A stretch of 64,000 nucleotides of DNA from JAJXWB01 sp046349215 (GTDB lineage Bacteria; Pseudomonadota; Alphaproteobacteria; Rhizobiales; Beijerinckiaceae), in assembly GCA_046349215.1 (NCBI GenBank), contig JAXMCV010000001.1, forward strand, positions 868,001 through 932,000, given 5' to 3'. This document shows positions 16,933 to 26,035 of the stretch, piece by piece; positions within the stretch are counted from its first letter, which is position 1, and each line of letters opens with the position of its first letter. Under the pieces are notes generated by a model that did not search any database, was not told the origin of the DNA, and was given only the letters and a program-made list of their open reading frames with translations. Both the position numbers and the translations under genes were made by a program.

Positions 16933-17019
16933 GGCGCAGCCTCCGGTTGAGTCCGCCCAGTCAATACCGGGGAAGCAGCGCCCGCAAGACGGCGCAGCGG
17001 GCCGCCTGCACAAATGGAA

Positions 17020-17050
17020 AGCGCCCGCACGCTGGTAGCGTGCGGGCGCT
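17020..17050 (-). terminator. Strong hairpin terminator after the GlcG/HbpS gene
   Basis: Perfect 13-bp stem AGCGCCCGCACGC / GCGTGCGGGCGCT with a 5-base loop at 17033-17037, 13 bp after the end of the minus-strand GlcG/HbpS gene. On that strand it is followed by TTTCCATTTG, a weak T-run. It separates this gene from the nicotinamidase. Confidence 0.75.
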
Positions 17051-17063
17051 CGGGATTGCCGAA

Positions 17064-17552
17064 TTATTTCAGAGCGTCGGCGACCTTGGCGATGCCCGCC
17101 TTGGCGCAGACCTCGTCCTTTTCGCCACCCGGCGCGCCCGAGACGCCTACGCCGCCGATGACCTCGGCTCCGGCCTTGATCGGCACGCCGCCGCCGATCG
17201 CCACGACGCCTGGAATCTGGCGCAGCAGCATGCCTTCCGGCGACGAGCTCGCGGCGATGAATTCGAGCGAAGTCTGGCCGCGCGTGCGGCTCGTGTAGGC
17301 CTTCATCTTCGCGAATTCCATCGTGTGCGGATTGGTGCCGTCGCCGCGCAGCGAGGCGGCGACCTGGCCGGCCTTGTCGACGATGACCACGGAGACCTTG
17401 TAGCCGTCCTTCGTGCATTGCTCGATCGTGCCGGCGATGATCGCCTGCGCCATGGCCATCGACACGTTCTTTTCGACCTGCGGCGCCTGGGCGAGCGCAG
17501 GCGTGACAGACAGAGCGCCGGCCGCGAAGGCGGCCGCGAGAACGATACGCAT
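17064..17552 (-). CDS. GlcG/HbpS-like secreted heme-binding family protein
   Basis: 162 residues. The signal peptide MRIVLAAAFAAGALSVTPALA ends in a clear A-L-A cleavage site. The mature part has the GlcG/HbpS pattern: VSVVIVDKAGQVAASLRGDG, then a TSRTRGQTS segment, then PGVVAIGGGVPIK and IGGVGVSGAPGG. Family members bind haem or cobalamin-like ligands or act as small extracytoplasmic sensors; the ligand here is not known. Its Shine-Dalgarno sequence GGGAGG is paired in a hairpin just before the ATG (see the separate entry), suggesting control of translation. Confidence 0.85.
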   Translation of the reverse strand: MRIVLAAAFAAGALSVTPALAQAPQVEKNVSMAMAQAIIAGTIEQCTKDGYKVSVVIVDKAGQVAASLRGDGTNPHTMEFAKMKAYTSRTRGQTSLEFIAASSSPEGMLLRQIPGVVAIGGGVPIKAGAEVIGGVGVSGAPGGEKDEVCAKAGIAKVADALK

Positions 17553-17558
17553 GATTTT

Positions 17559-17580
17559 CCTCCCGATTTTTATTGGGAGG
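17559..17580 (-). promoter_or_regulatory. RBS-sequestering hairpin in the GlcG/HbpS leader
   Basis: On the minus strand the leader reads CCTCCC, a 10-base A-rich loop, GGGAGG, then AAAATC and the ATG at 17552. The whole Shine-Dalgarno GGGAGG (17559-17564 on the plus strand as CCTCCC) is paired in a 6-bp GC-rich stem with 17575-17580. Such a stem could lower translation until opened. Whether it is regulated by temperature, protein or ligand cannot be seen. Confidence 0.5.
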
Positions 17581-17664
17581 CCAGTCTATCGGGCGTAAGC
17601 TTTGGCGCAAGCCGACAGAGGCTTGCTTGCAGACCGGCAGGCGCTTGCACCGGCGAAAGCTGGC

Positions 17665-19143
17665 TCAGCGGCCTTCGATCGCCGAGACCGTGATCAGGCG
17701 GTGAAAAAAGGCGATCAACTCGGCGTAATTGTCTATCCCGATGCGCTCGTTGGTGCCGTGGAACCGGGCGAGATCGCCGGGACCCGCCCGCACAGGAATG
17801 AATCGATAGATGTTCTGCGTCAGTGGCGCCATGTTGCGGGAATCCGTGCCGGCGATCACGAGGCCCGGCGCCGTAACCGCATCGGGCAACGTCTCGCGGA
17901 TCGTCTTTTCGATCAGCCGGTAGGCGGCGCTGTCGCTCGGCGATACCGGCGACGCCTCGCGGGAGTGTCCGTAGACCGCGACCTTCAGCAGCGGATTGCC
18001 GACGACATAGCGCGCATGATCGAGCACGCTGGCGACGCTGTCGCCGGGCGCGATCCGAAAATTGACCAGCGCTTCGGCCTTGCCCGGCAACACGTTTTCT
18101 TTCGATCCGGCGTTGAAGACGGTCAACGCCGTCGTCGTCCGGATGAGCGCGTTGGAACCGCCCGACTGCGCGAGAATGGACGTCGCGAGCGGCTTTGTCA
18201 GCCAGAGGTTGGACAGGACGACGCGATTCAGCGGCGCCATTTCCGGGGCGAGCTGTTCCAGCGACTGACGCGCGACGCCGTCCAGACGCGCCGGCATCTG
18301 GTTGGCCTGCAGCTTTTCGACGCCGGAGGCGACGGCGCCGATGACGCTGTCCTTTCCAGGCATCGAGGAATGTCCGGGCGCGCCCTCCGCGGTCACGGAA
18401 AGCGTCACATAGCCCTTTTCCGCAAGGCCGATCTGGGCGACCGGTCGCGCGATCGTCGGCACGATTCCCGTCGTGACGATCATGCCTTCGTCGATGACGA
18501 ATTCGAGCTTGACGCCGCGGCTGTCGAGCAGCGCCGCAATCTCGCGCGCGCCGCGCAGGCCGCCGACCTCTTCATCGTGGCCAGACGCGATGATCAACGT
18601 GCGCTTCGGCTGCGCGCCGGAGGCGGCGAGCATTTCGACTGCTTCCAGGTAGGAAACAAGGCTGCTCTTGTCGTCCCACGCGCCACGTCCCCAGACGAAG
18701 CCGTCGGCGACGTCGCCGCTGAACGGCGCATGCTGCCAGTTCTGCTCGGTGCCGGCCGCAATCGGCACGACATCCTGGTGGCCCATCAGCATCGCCGGCT
18801 TGAGCGACTTGTCCGAACCTTCCCACGTGTAGAGCAGGCTGAACTTGCCGACCTTTTCCCGCTTCATCGCGCGATGCGCGTTGGGAAATGTCCTTTCGAG
18901 ATAGTCGTGGAGTTCCAGAAACGCGTCGCCGCTGGCGTCCGGCTTGTCGTCCCACGAGATCGTCTGGATCCGCACCGCGCCGGCGAGCCGCGCCGCGGCT
19001 GCAGCCTTGTCGATGGCCGGGGGCTGCACAGGGGCGACGCTGGTCCGGTCGCCGCCGCCCGACGCCGCCCTGCCCGCCATGACCGCAGCGACAGCGCAGA
19101 CGGCAAAGCCGGCGCCCACGAAAAGCCGTCCTATCCACCCCAT
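17665..19143 (-). CDS. M20 family zinc carboxypeptidase (PM20D1-like)
   Basis: 492 residues. An N-terminal hydrophobic segment (about residues 5-24) is a signal anchor, so the catalytic part is probably periplasmic. The dinuclear zinc site of M20 enzymes is visible: GHQD with H122, D124; GRGAWDDKS with D157; and HDEEVGG with the Glu pair at 191-192; a late His lies in ARFHGTNER. The length and gapped order fit the carboxypeptidase-S/PM20D1 branch, which cleaves C-terminal residues or N-acyl amino acids. Divergent from ETF-QO over 120 bp that contain a palindromic operator. Confidence 0.9.
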   Translation of the reverse strand: MGWIGRLFVGAGFAVCAVAAVMAGRAASGGGDRTSVAPVQPPAIDKAAAAARLAGAVRIQTISWDDKPDASGDAFLELHDYLERTFPNAHRAMKREKVGKFSLLYTWEGSDKSLKPAMLMGHQDVVPIAAGTEQNWQHAPFSGDVADGFVWGRGAWDDKSSLVSYLEAVEMLAASGAQPKRTLIIASGHDEEVGGLRGAREIAALLDSRGVKLEFVIDEGMIVTTGIVPTIARPVAQIGLAEKGYVTLSVTAEGAPGHSSMPGKDSVIGAVASGVEKLQANQMPARLDGVARQSLEQLAPEMAPLNRVVLSNLWLTKPLATSILAQSGGSNALIRTTTALTVFNAGSKENVLPGKAEALVNFRIAPGDSVASVLDHARYVVGNPLLKVAVYGHSREASPVSPSDSAAYRLIEKTIRETLPDAVTAPGLVIAGTDSRNMAPLTQNIYRFIPVRAGPGDLARFHGTNERIGIDNYAELIAFFHRLITVSAIEGR

Positions 19144-19203
19144 TTGTCCCGCCCCGGTTTCGCGCGTTGGCCCGCCTTGCTATCCATGCAGATCAAGCCG
19201 CCC

Positions 19204-19232
19204 TTGAAAACAGTTTACATATAAACTATACC
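19204..19232 (+). promoter_or_regulatory. ETF-QO promoter with palindromic operator
   Basis: A -35 element TTGAAA (19204-19209) and -10 element TATACC (19227-19232) are 17 bp apart. The spacer is almost filled by the inverted repeat AGTTTA-CATA-TAAACT (19212-19227), so a bound repressor would block RNA polymerase. The same core GTTTA-N4-TAAAC recurs at 25970-25983 before the enoyl-CoA hydratase gene. The regulator is not in the window. Confidence 0.6.
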
Positions 19233-19263
19233 GGCGCAACCGGTTCAGGAATAGAGGATCGTC

Positions 19264-20940
19264 ATGTCTGAGGCTCAGGAACTCCCGCCCCGCGACGCCA
19301 TGGAGTACGACGTCGTCATCGTCGGCGCCGGCCCATCGGGCCTGACCGCCGCGATCCGCCTCAAGCAGATCAATCCCGACATTTCGGTCGTCATCGTCGA
19401 GAAGGGTTCGGAAGTCGGCGCACATATCCTGTCGGGCGTCGTGCTCGACCCGATCGGGCTCGACCGCCTGCTTCCCGGCTGGCGCGAGGAAGCGGACCGT
19501 CCGCTGACCGTGCAGGTGACGGAGGACCGCTTCTACTTCCTCGGACCGAAGGGCGCGCTGCGCCTGCCGAATTTCGCCTTCCCGAAGCTGCTCGACAATC
19601 ACGGCATGTTCGTCGGCTCGCTGGGCAACGTCTGCCGCTGGCTGGCGGGCAAGGCCGAGGCGCTGGGCGTCGAAATCTATCCGGGCTTTGCGGCCGCCGA
19701 ACTTCTGTACGGCGACAAGGGCGAGGTGCTGGGCATTGCGACCGGCGACATGGGCGTCGGCCGCGACGGCAAGCCCAAGGATTCCTTCACGCGCGGCATG
19801 GAACTGCGCGGCAAGTACACACTGATCTGCGAAGGCGTGCGCGGATCGCTCGCCAAGCAACTCATCGCCAAATACAAGCTCGACGAGGGCCGCGACTATC
19901 CGAAGTTCGGCATCGGCATCAAGGAACTGTGGCAGATCGATCCAGCCAAGCACAAGCCGGGCTATGTGCAGCATACGTTCGGCTGGCCGCTCGATCTCAA
20001 CACCGGCGGCGGCTCGTTCCTCTATCATATCGAGGACAACCAGGTGTGCGTCGGCTTCGTCACGCATCTCAACTATTCGAATCCGACGCTGTCGCCGTTC
20101 GACGAATTCCAGCGCTTCAAGCATCATCCCGTCGTCGCCGAACAACTCGAGGGCGGCAAGCGCATCGCCTATGGCGCGCGCGCCATTTCCGAAGGCGGCT
20201 GGCAGTCGGTTCCCAAGCTCACCTTCCCGGGCGGGGCGCTGATCGGCTGTTCGGCCGGCTTCATCAACGTGCCGCGCATCAAGGGCACGCATAATGCGAT
20301 GCTGTCGGGCCTGCTCGCCGCCGAGAAGATCGCGCCGGCGCTCGCCGCCGGCCGCGCCAACGACGAGATCGTCGAGATCGAGACCGAATGGCGCAAGGGC
20401 GACATCGGCAAGGATCTGAAAAAGGTCCGCAACGTGAAGCCGCTGCTGTCGCGCTGGGGCGCGGCGCTCGGCACGATGCTCGGCGGTCTGGAAATGTGGA
20501 CGAACGAATTGTTCGGGTTCTCGTTCTTCGGCACGATGAAGCACGGCAAGCCGGACTATGCGACGCTGAAGCCGCTCTCGCAGGTTACGCCGATCGTCTA
20601 TCCGAAACCCGACGGCAAATTGTCCTTCGACAAGCTGTCGAGCGTCTTCCTGTCCTCGACCAACCACGAGGAAGACCAGCCCATCCATCTTCGGCTGAAG
20701 GACCCGTCGATCCCGGTCGGAAAGAACCTGCCGGAATACGGCGAGCCGGCGCGCCTCTACTGCCCGGCCGGCGTGTACGAAATCGTCTACGGCGACGAGG
20801 CGAACCGCAAGGACCCGCGCTTCGTGATCAACGCGCAGAATTGCGTGCACTGCAAGACCTGCGACATCAAGGACCCCGCGCAGAACATCAACTGGACGAC
20901 GCCGGAAGGCGGCGGCGGCCCGAATTACGCGAACATGTGA
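19264..20940 (+). CDS. Electron transfer flavoprotein-ubiquinone oxidoreductase
   Basis: 558 residues, the full length of ETF-QO. The FAD-binding GxGxxG is in VVIVGAGPSGLTAAI (residues 17-31). The C-terminal [4Fe-4S] cluster ligands are C500, C527, C530 and C533 (CVHCKTC). This monotopic inner-membrane enzyme passes electrons from ETF, reduced by acyl-CoA and related dehydrogenases, to ubiquinone. ATG 19264 follows AGAGGA. The promoter carries an operator shared with the enoyl-CoA hydratase gene, consistent with joint control of acyl-CoA oxidation. Confidence 0.97.
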   Translation: MSEAQELPPRDAMEYDVVIVGAGPSGLTAAIRLKQINPDISVVIVEKGSEVGAHILSGVVLDPIGLDRLLPGWREEADRPLTVQVTEDRFYFLGPKGALRLPNFAFPKLLDNHGMFVGSLGNVCRWLAGKAEALGVEIYPGFAAAELLYGDKGEVLGIATGDMGVGRDGKPKDSFTRGMELRGKYTLICEGVRGSLAKQLIAKYKLDEGRDYPKFGIGIKELWQIDPAKHKPGYVQHTFGWPLDLNTGGGSFLYHIEDNQVCVGFVTHLNYSNPTLSPFDEFQRFKHHPVVAEQLEGGKRIAYGARAISEGGWQSVPKLTFPGGALIGCSAGFINVPRIKGTHNAMLSGLLAAEKIAPALAAGRANDEIVEIETEWRKGDIGKDLKKVRNVKPLLSRWGAALGTMLGGLEMWTNELFGFSFFGTMKHGKPDYATLKPLSQVTPIVYPKPDGKLSFDKLSSVFLSSTNHEEDQPIHLRLKDPSIPVGKNLPEYGEPARLYCPAGVYEIVYGDEANRKDPRFVINAQNCVHCKTCDIKDPAQNINWTTPEGGGGPNYANM

Positions 20941-20951
20941 GGGCGTTCGGT

Positions 20952-20979
20952 GGGGGCGGAATGACCCGCCCCCGCTTTT
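20952..20979 (+). terminator. Rho-independent-like terminator after ETF-QO
   Basis: Hairpin GGGGGCGG / CCGCCCCC (20952-20959 and 20966-20973) with a 6-base loop, followed by GCTTTT. It lies 11 bp after the ETF-QO stop and would separate it from the MFS gene. The T-run is short. Confidence 0.6.
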
Positions 20980-21061
20980 CGCGCATCCTCTCGTCCCGCT
21001 GTGCGCAATGGCGCCGCGAACGCCCCTCGGATAGGTTGGCGCCGACTTCCGAGGAATTCCC

Positions 21062-22294
21062 ATGTCCGTTTCCGCTCCCGCGGCTTCCGCTTCGCGTCCG
21101 AAAATTCCCGTCAGCCTGATCATTGCGGCGGGCTGCGCCATCTCCATTCTCACCTTCGGCCCGCGCTCGGCCATCGGCGCCTTCCAGCGCGACATCCTTA
21201 TCGACAACAACTGGACGCGCGACGTCTTCTCCTTCGCCATCGCGCTGCAGAACCTGCTGTGGGGACTGGGCCAGCCGTTTGCCGGCGCCGTCGCGGACCG
21301 TTTCGGCGCCGTTCGCGTACTGATCGCCGGCGGCCTACTCTATGCGGCCGGCCTCGCGATCATGGCCTATTCTTCCACGCCGCTCGTCTTCAATCTCTCG
21401 GCCGGCGTGCTGATCGGGCTCGGCCTCTCTGGCTCGTCGTTCAATCTCGTGCTCGGCGCATTCGGCCGGCTCGTGCCGGAGAAGCAGCGTTCGATGGCTT
21501 TCGGCCTTGCGACCGCCGCCGGCTCGCTCGGCCAGTTCCTGTTCTCGCCGCTCGCCGTCGGCCTGATCCAGGCCTATGGCTGGCGCACGACCTCGCTGGC
21601 TTTCGCGGCGTTGATGCTCGTCGTCATACCGCTGGCGATGACTCTCTCTGCGCCGCGCGCCGAAGCGACGGGGTCGCAGGCTGGCCTGTCGATCGGCCAG
21701 GCGATCCGCGAAGCCTTCGGCCATCGTTCCTACGTGCTGCTGGTGATGGGCTATTTCACCTGCGGCTTCCAGCTCGCCTTCATCACCACGCATTTCCAGA
21801 TCTACCTGACCGACAGGGGCCTCGACCCGCGCGTCGGCGGCTGGGCGTTCGCGATGATCGGCATCTTCAACATGGTCGGGTCGATCACATCCGGCTGGCT
21901 CGGCAACCGCATGCCGCGCCGCTACATCCTCTCATTCATCTACTTTTCGCGCGCGCTGACGACGCTCGTGTTTCTGATGATCCCGGCGACGCCCGCTTCG
22001 GCGCTCGTCTTCGGCGCCGTCACCGGTCTGCTCTGGCTTTCCACAGTGCCGGCGACATCCTCGCTCGTCGGAATCATGTTCGGGACGCGCTATTTCGCGA
22101 TGCTGTTCGGCTTTGCCTTTGTCAGCCACCAGATCGGCGGCTTTCTCGGCGCGCTGCTCGGTGGCACGATCTACGAGGCAACGGGCTCCTATACGCCGGT
22201 ATGGGTGCTTTCCATCGGGCTCGGCGTGGCGTCGGCGCTCATAAATCTGCCGATCGAGGAAAAGCCCGCGACCGCTCAGGTTGCTACGGCCTAG
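21062..22294 (+). CDS. MFS transporter
   Basis: 410 residues with about twelve hydrophobic segments and the MFS loop motif around GAVADRFGAVRVLIAGG (about residues 78-94), repeated weakly as SGWLGNRMPRRYILS in the second half. It is an inner-membrane secondary transporter; the substrate is unknown. ATG 21062 follows GAGGAATTCC. The AcuI-like gene follows after 44 bp on the same strand and may be co-transcribed. Confidence 0.88.
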   Translation: MSVSAPAASASRPKIPVSLIIAAGCAISILTFGPRSAIGAFQRDILIDNNWTRDVFSFAIALQNLLWGLGQPFAGAVADRFGAVRVLIAGGLLYAAGLAIMAYSSTPLVFNLSAGVLIGLGLSGSSFNLVLGAFGRLVPEKQRSMAFGLATAAGSLGQFLFSPLAVGLIQAYGWRTTSLAFAALMLVVIPLAMTLSAPRAEATGSQAGLSIGQAIREAFGHRSYVLLVMGYFTCGFQLAFITTHFQIYLTDRGLDPRVGGWAFAMIGIFNMVGSITSGWLGNRMPRRYILSFIYFSRALTTLVFLMIPATPASALVFGAVTGLLWLSTVPATSSLVGIMFGTRYFAMLFGFAFVSHQIGGFLGALLGGTIYEATGSYTPVWVLSIGLGVASALINLPIEEKPATAQVATA

Positions 22295-22338
22295 TCGCGC
22301 GCCTAAAAGCACTCGAAAGAATCCAGGGGAGCACGTCA

Positions 22339-23325
<987 letters not shown>

Positions 23326-23437
23326 GGCCAGTTCGTCGGCGGACGTGCAAAGTCGAGGCGACGACCTAGATATGGATCAAGGACAGGAACGGCCGCCAGC
23401 GTCGATCCTCGCTCCGTAAAACAGTCAGGCCCAAGCC

Positions 23438-23905
23438 ATGAGCAGCGCATTCACACGCGAAAACGACGAGAACGAGTCCATCGAGGACATCGGCGAACGT
23501 CCGGTCAGCCCGCATCGCAATCTCGTCACGCCCGAGGGGCTCGCCCAGATCGAGGCGGAGCTCGAAGCCGCTCGCGTCGCCCTGGCGAAAGCGGAACAGG
23601 AGCGCAACCGTCGCGCGATCGCGCTCGCCGCCCGCGACCTGAACTATTGGTCGGCGCGCCGAGCAAACGCCGAACTCGTGCATCCGATAGCCGACAAGGG
23701 CGAGGTGCGTTTCGGTCACACCGTGGTCGTGAAGACCAAGGCCGGCGCCACTGAAACCTTCCGTATCGTCGGTGAGGACGAGGCCGATCCCGCCAAGGGG
23801 CTGATCCCGCATGTCGCACCGCTCGCCAAGGCGCTTCTCGGCAAGGAAGTAGGCGACAGCGTCGAGGTGAAGCACGAGAAGGCGAAGATCGCCGCGATCA
23901 AGTAG
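23438..23905 (+). CDS. GreA/GreB family transcription elongation factor
   Basis: 155 residues. An N-terminal acidic tail is followed by the coiled-coil arm (LVTPEGLAQIEAELEAARVALAKAEQ, about residues 29-54) and a C-terminal FKBP-like part with VRFGHTVVVKTKAGATETF near 90-108. Gre factors bind the RNA polymerase secondary channel and rescue backtracked complexes. This member is divergent from standard GreA and could instead resemble the Rnk/GreB-like branch. ATG 23438. A strong terminator follows 24 bp after the stop. Confidence 0.82.
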   Translation: MSSAFTRENDENESIEDIGERPVSPHRNLVTPEGLAQIEAELEAARVALAKAEQERNRRAIALAARDLNYWSARRANAELVHPIADKGEVRFGHTVVVKTKAGATETFRIVGEDEADPAKGLIPHVAPLAKALLGKEVGDSVEVKHEKAKIAAIK

Positions 23906-23928
23906 GCAGCGACACATCGTTCGAATAC

Positions 23929-23955
23929 AGGCGGGGTCTCATCCCCGCCTTTTTT
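23929..23955 (+). terminator. Rho-independent terminator of the gre-like gene
   Basis: Perfect 8-bp stem AGGCGGGG / CCCCGCCT (23929-23936, 23943-23950) with a 6-base loop, followed directly by a T-run to 23955. Clear intrinsic terminator on the plus strand. The convergent LysR gene ends 13 bp further on. Confidence 0.9.
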
Positions 23956-23967
23956 AGTCGGCGCTTC

Positions 23968-24843
23968 TCAGTCGCCGGCCAGACGCCCGCGTTCGCGCGA
24001 CAGATGCGTCCAGACATGGTCCATGAAGGCCCGAACGCGCGCCGCGCCCTTGAGGTCGGCGTGCGTCAGCAGCCATAGCGCATTGGTCGTCGGCACATCG
24101 ACATCCAGGCGTTGCAGGTCCGAAAGGCTGTCGCCGACGACACGCGGCACGACCGCGAGCCCCAGGCCTGCGGCGGCCGATACGGCGGCGATATGCATTG
24201 TGTTCACGCGCGCAACGACGCGCGCCTGCGGAATGTGACGGGCGATCCAGACCGCCGCCTCGATCTCCTCCATGGGCGGCGCAAAACCGATGTAAAGCGC
24301 TTCCGGCCCCATCGGATCGACCTGCGCGAGCTTCGAGCCCTTGCGCGCGTACACGCCCCACGGCATCGAGCCGACCTTGCGGCCGACCAGCGTGTCCGGC
24401 GGTTCGCCGGTCGCGCGGATTGCGACGTCGGCGTCGCGACGCGACAGGTTCAACGCCGCGTTGGACACGATGATGTCCATGCGGATTTCCGGATATGCCT
24501 CGCGAAAACTCGCGAAAATCGGCGCGAGCAGGGAAGCGTAGAGCGAATCCGTCGTCGTCACGCGCAATTCGCCGCGCGGCCTGTCGTCCTGCCCGGCGAG
24601 GCGCCGCTCGAACTCGACCACGCCGTCCGACATGCGATTGGCGAGCGCGATCATCTCGTCGCCCGCCGCCGTCGGCGAATAGCCCGAGCGGGATCGCTCG
24701 AACAACGCCCTGCCGAGATCCGTCTCGATCTGGCCGAGACGTCGAAACACGGTCGAATGATTCAGTCCGAGCCCTTCCGCCGCGCCAACGAGCGACTTGG
24801 CTTCGGCGATCGCGCGAACGAGCCGGAAGTCGTCCCAGTTCAT
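23968..24843 (-). CDS. LysR family transcriptional regulator
   Basis: 291 residues from ATG 24843 (MNWDDFRLVRAIAEA); a GTG two codons earlier is possible. The N-terminal winged helix-turn-helix spans about residues 2-60 (KSLVGAAEGLGLNHSTVFRRL), then a linker helix and a periplasmic-binding-like effector domain (about 88-290). LysR regulators usually control a divergent gene, but the adjacent gene upstream (sua5) is on the same strand, so the target is unclear. Confidence 0.9.
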   Translation of the reverse strand: MNWDDFRLVRAIAEAKSLVGAAEGLGLNHSTVFRRLGQIETDLGRALFERSRSGYSPTAAGDEMIALANRMSDGVVEFERRLAGQDDRPRGELRVTTTDSLYASLLAPIFASFREAYPEIRMDIIVSNAALNLSRRDADVAIRATGEPPDTLVGRKVGSMPWGVYARKGSKLAQVDPMGPEALYIGFAPPMEEIEAAVWIARHIPQARVVARVNTMHIAAVSAAAGLGLAVVPRVVGDSLSDLQRLDVDVPTTNALWLLTHADLKGAARVRAFMDHVWTHLSRERGRLAGD

Positions 24844-24973
24844 GCGCACACCCGCGACAATTCCATTTCACAAAACCTCTGCGCCCGCGAAGCGCTGTCC
24901 AGCCGCGGCGAATTCGCAGACAATTGCAAAAAACGTATAATTTTCAAAGGAAAAACAGGCCGCCTGCCCAAAA

Positions 24974-25936
24974 TTAAGCGGGGCGCGGAGCGGCCGCGCG
25001 CTGCAGGCGATCGTTTATCGCTTCGCCCAAGCCCGCCTGCGGTACGGGAGCGACCGCGATCGATGCTACACCGGATGCGTCGAGCCTTCGCAAAAACGCA
25101 TAGAGATTGGAGGCGGCCCGTGCGGGATCGCCGTCCGGCGCGAGATCGAGAACGAGCGCGCCTTGCGACTTCGCAAAGCGACCTGCGAAATCCAGTCCGG
25201 CCTCGCCGGACTGAAGATCCGTCGCGTTCAACCTGACGCGCGCGCGCGGCGCATAGTGGGACGCGAGCATGCCCGGCGCCTCGATCCTGCCCGACGAGGC
25301 GGCCGCGAGCTTGCCGACCAAAGCCTCGATCGCCTCCCGCGCGACGCCGCCCGGACGCAACAGGACGGGAGCGTCGCCCACGCAGGCGACAATCGTCGAT
25401 TCGACGCCGACCTCGGCCGGGCCGCAATCGAGCACCGCGTCGATCGTCTCGCCGAGGTCCTCGAGGACGTGGTCGGCGCTGGCCGGGCTTACACGCCCGG
25501 ATCTGTTGGCGGAAGGCGCGGCGACCGGGACGCCAGCCTGCTCCAGCAGGCTGCGCGCCACGGGATGCGCCGGCATACGCAAGGCGATCGTATCGAGGCC
25601 GGCGCGGGCGAGATCGCAGACGCGGGCGGTCGGCGCGACCGGAAGGACCAGCGTCAGCGGACCCGGCCAGAACGCCTCGGCGAGCTTTTCGGCGAGCGGC
25701 GAGAATGCGCCCTCGCGACGCGCCGTCTGCATGTCGTGAACATGCGCGATCAGGGGATTGAAGGACGGCCTGCCCTTGGCCGCGAAAATCCGCGCCACCG
25801 CCTCGGGCGAGGTCGCATCGGCGCCGAGCCCGTAGACGGTCTCGGTCGCGAAGGCCACGAGGCCGCCGGCGCGCAGGAGCCGCGCCGCTTCCGCGACGCC
25901 CCCGGCGGTCGGCTCCAGTCGTCTCGCCCGTTTCAC
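24974..25936 (-). CDS. L-threonylcarbamoyladenylate synthase (Sua5)
   Basis: 320 residues from GTG 25936. The N-terminal YrdC/TsaC domain (residues 1-200) shows the conserved GLVAFATETVYGLGADA (about 25-41), KGRPSFNPLIAHV and APSANRSGRVSP. The C-terminal ~90 residues form the Sua5 domain after a hinge containing PGMLASHYAPRAR. It makes the threonylcarbamoyl-AMP used for t6A37 of ANN-decoding tRNAs. It is divergent from the enoyl-CoA hydratase, and the palindromic operator at 25970-25983 lies 34 bp from its start, so either gene could be the target. Confidence 0.95.
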   Translation of the reverse strand: MKRARRLEPTAGGVAEAARLLRAGGLVAFATETVYGLGADATSPEAVARIFAAKGRPSFNPLIAHVHDMQTARREGAFSPLAEKLAEAFWPGPLTLVLPVAPTARVCDLARAGLDTIALRMPAHPVARSLLEQAGVPVAAPSANRSGRVSPASADHVLEDLGETIDAVLDCGPAEVGVESTIVACVGDAPVLLRPGGVAREAIEALVGKLAAASSGRIEAPGMLASHYAPRARVRLNATDLQSGEAGLDFAGRFAKSQGALVLDLAPDGDPARAASNLYAFLRRLDASGVASIAVAPVPQAGLGEAINDRLQRAAAPRPA

Positions 25937-25969
25937 AAATCCTCGCCCGCTCCGGCTTTACCGGGGTTC

Positions 25970-25983
25970 GTTTATGTATAAAC
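25970..25983 (+). promoter_or_regulatory. Palindromic operator GTTTA-N4-TAAAC
   Basis: Perfect inverted repeat GTTTATGTATAAAC, 53 bp upstream of the enoyl-CoA hydratase start. It matches the core of the site in the ETF-QO promoter (GTTTACATATAAAC). A TATAAA hexamer at 25977-25982 could be the -10 element, placing the operator over the promoter. Both genes act in acyl-CoA breakdown, so one TetR- or GntR-like repressor sensing an acyl-CoA is a reasonable inference. Confidence 0.55.
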
Positions 25984-26035
25984 CTGCTGCGCGTCCAACA
26001 CTTTCGCGCCCAAAGACAAGCACGGGGAAGAAGCC

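Noticed and set aside
16222..17610. Continuous minus-strand frame joining the nicotinamidase with the upstream GlcG/HbpS region
   Set aside because: The upstream part is out of register with the GlcG/HbpS gene and crosses a strong terminator; only the portion from ATG 16932 is coding.
19180..21240. 686-codon minus-strand frame antisense to ETF-QO
   Set aside because: ETF-QO is unambiguous on the plus strand; this frame has only biased composition.
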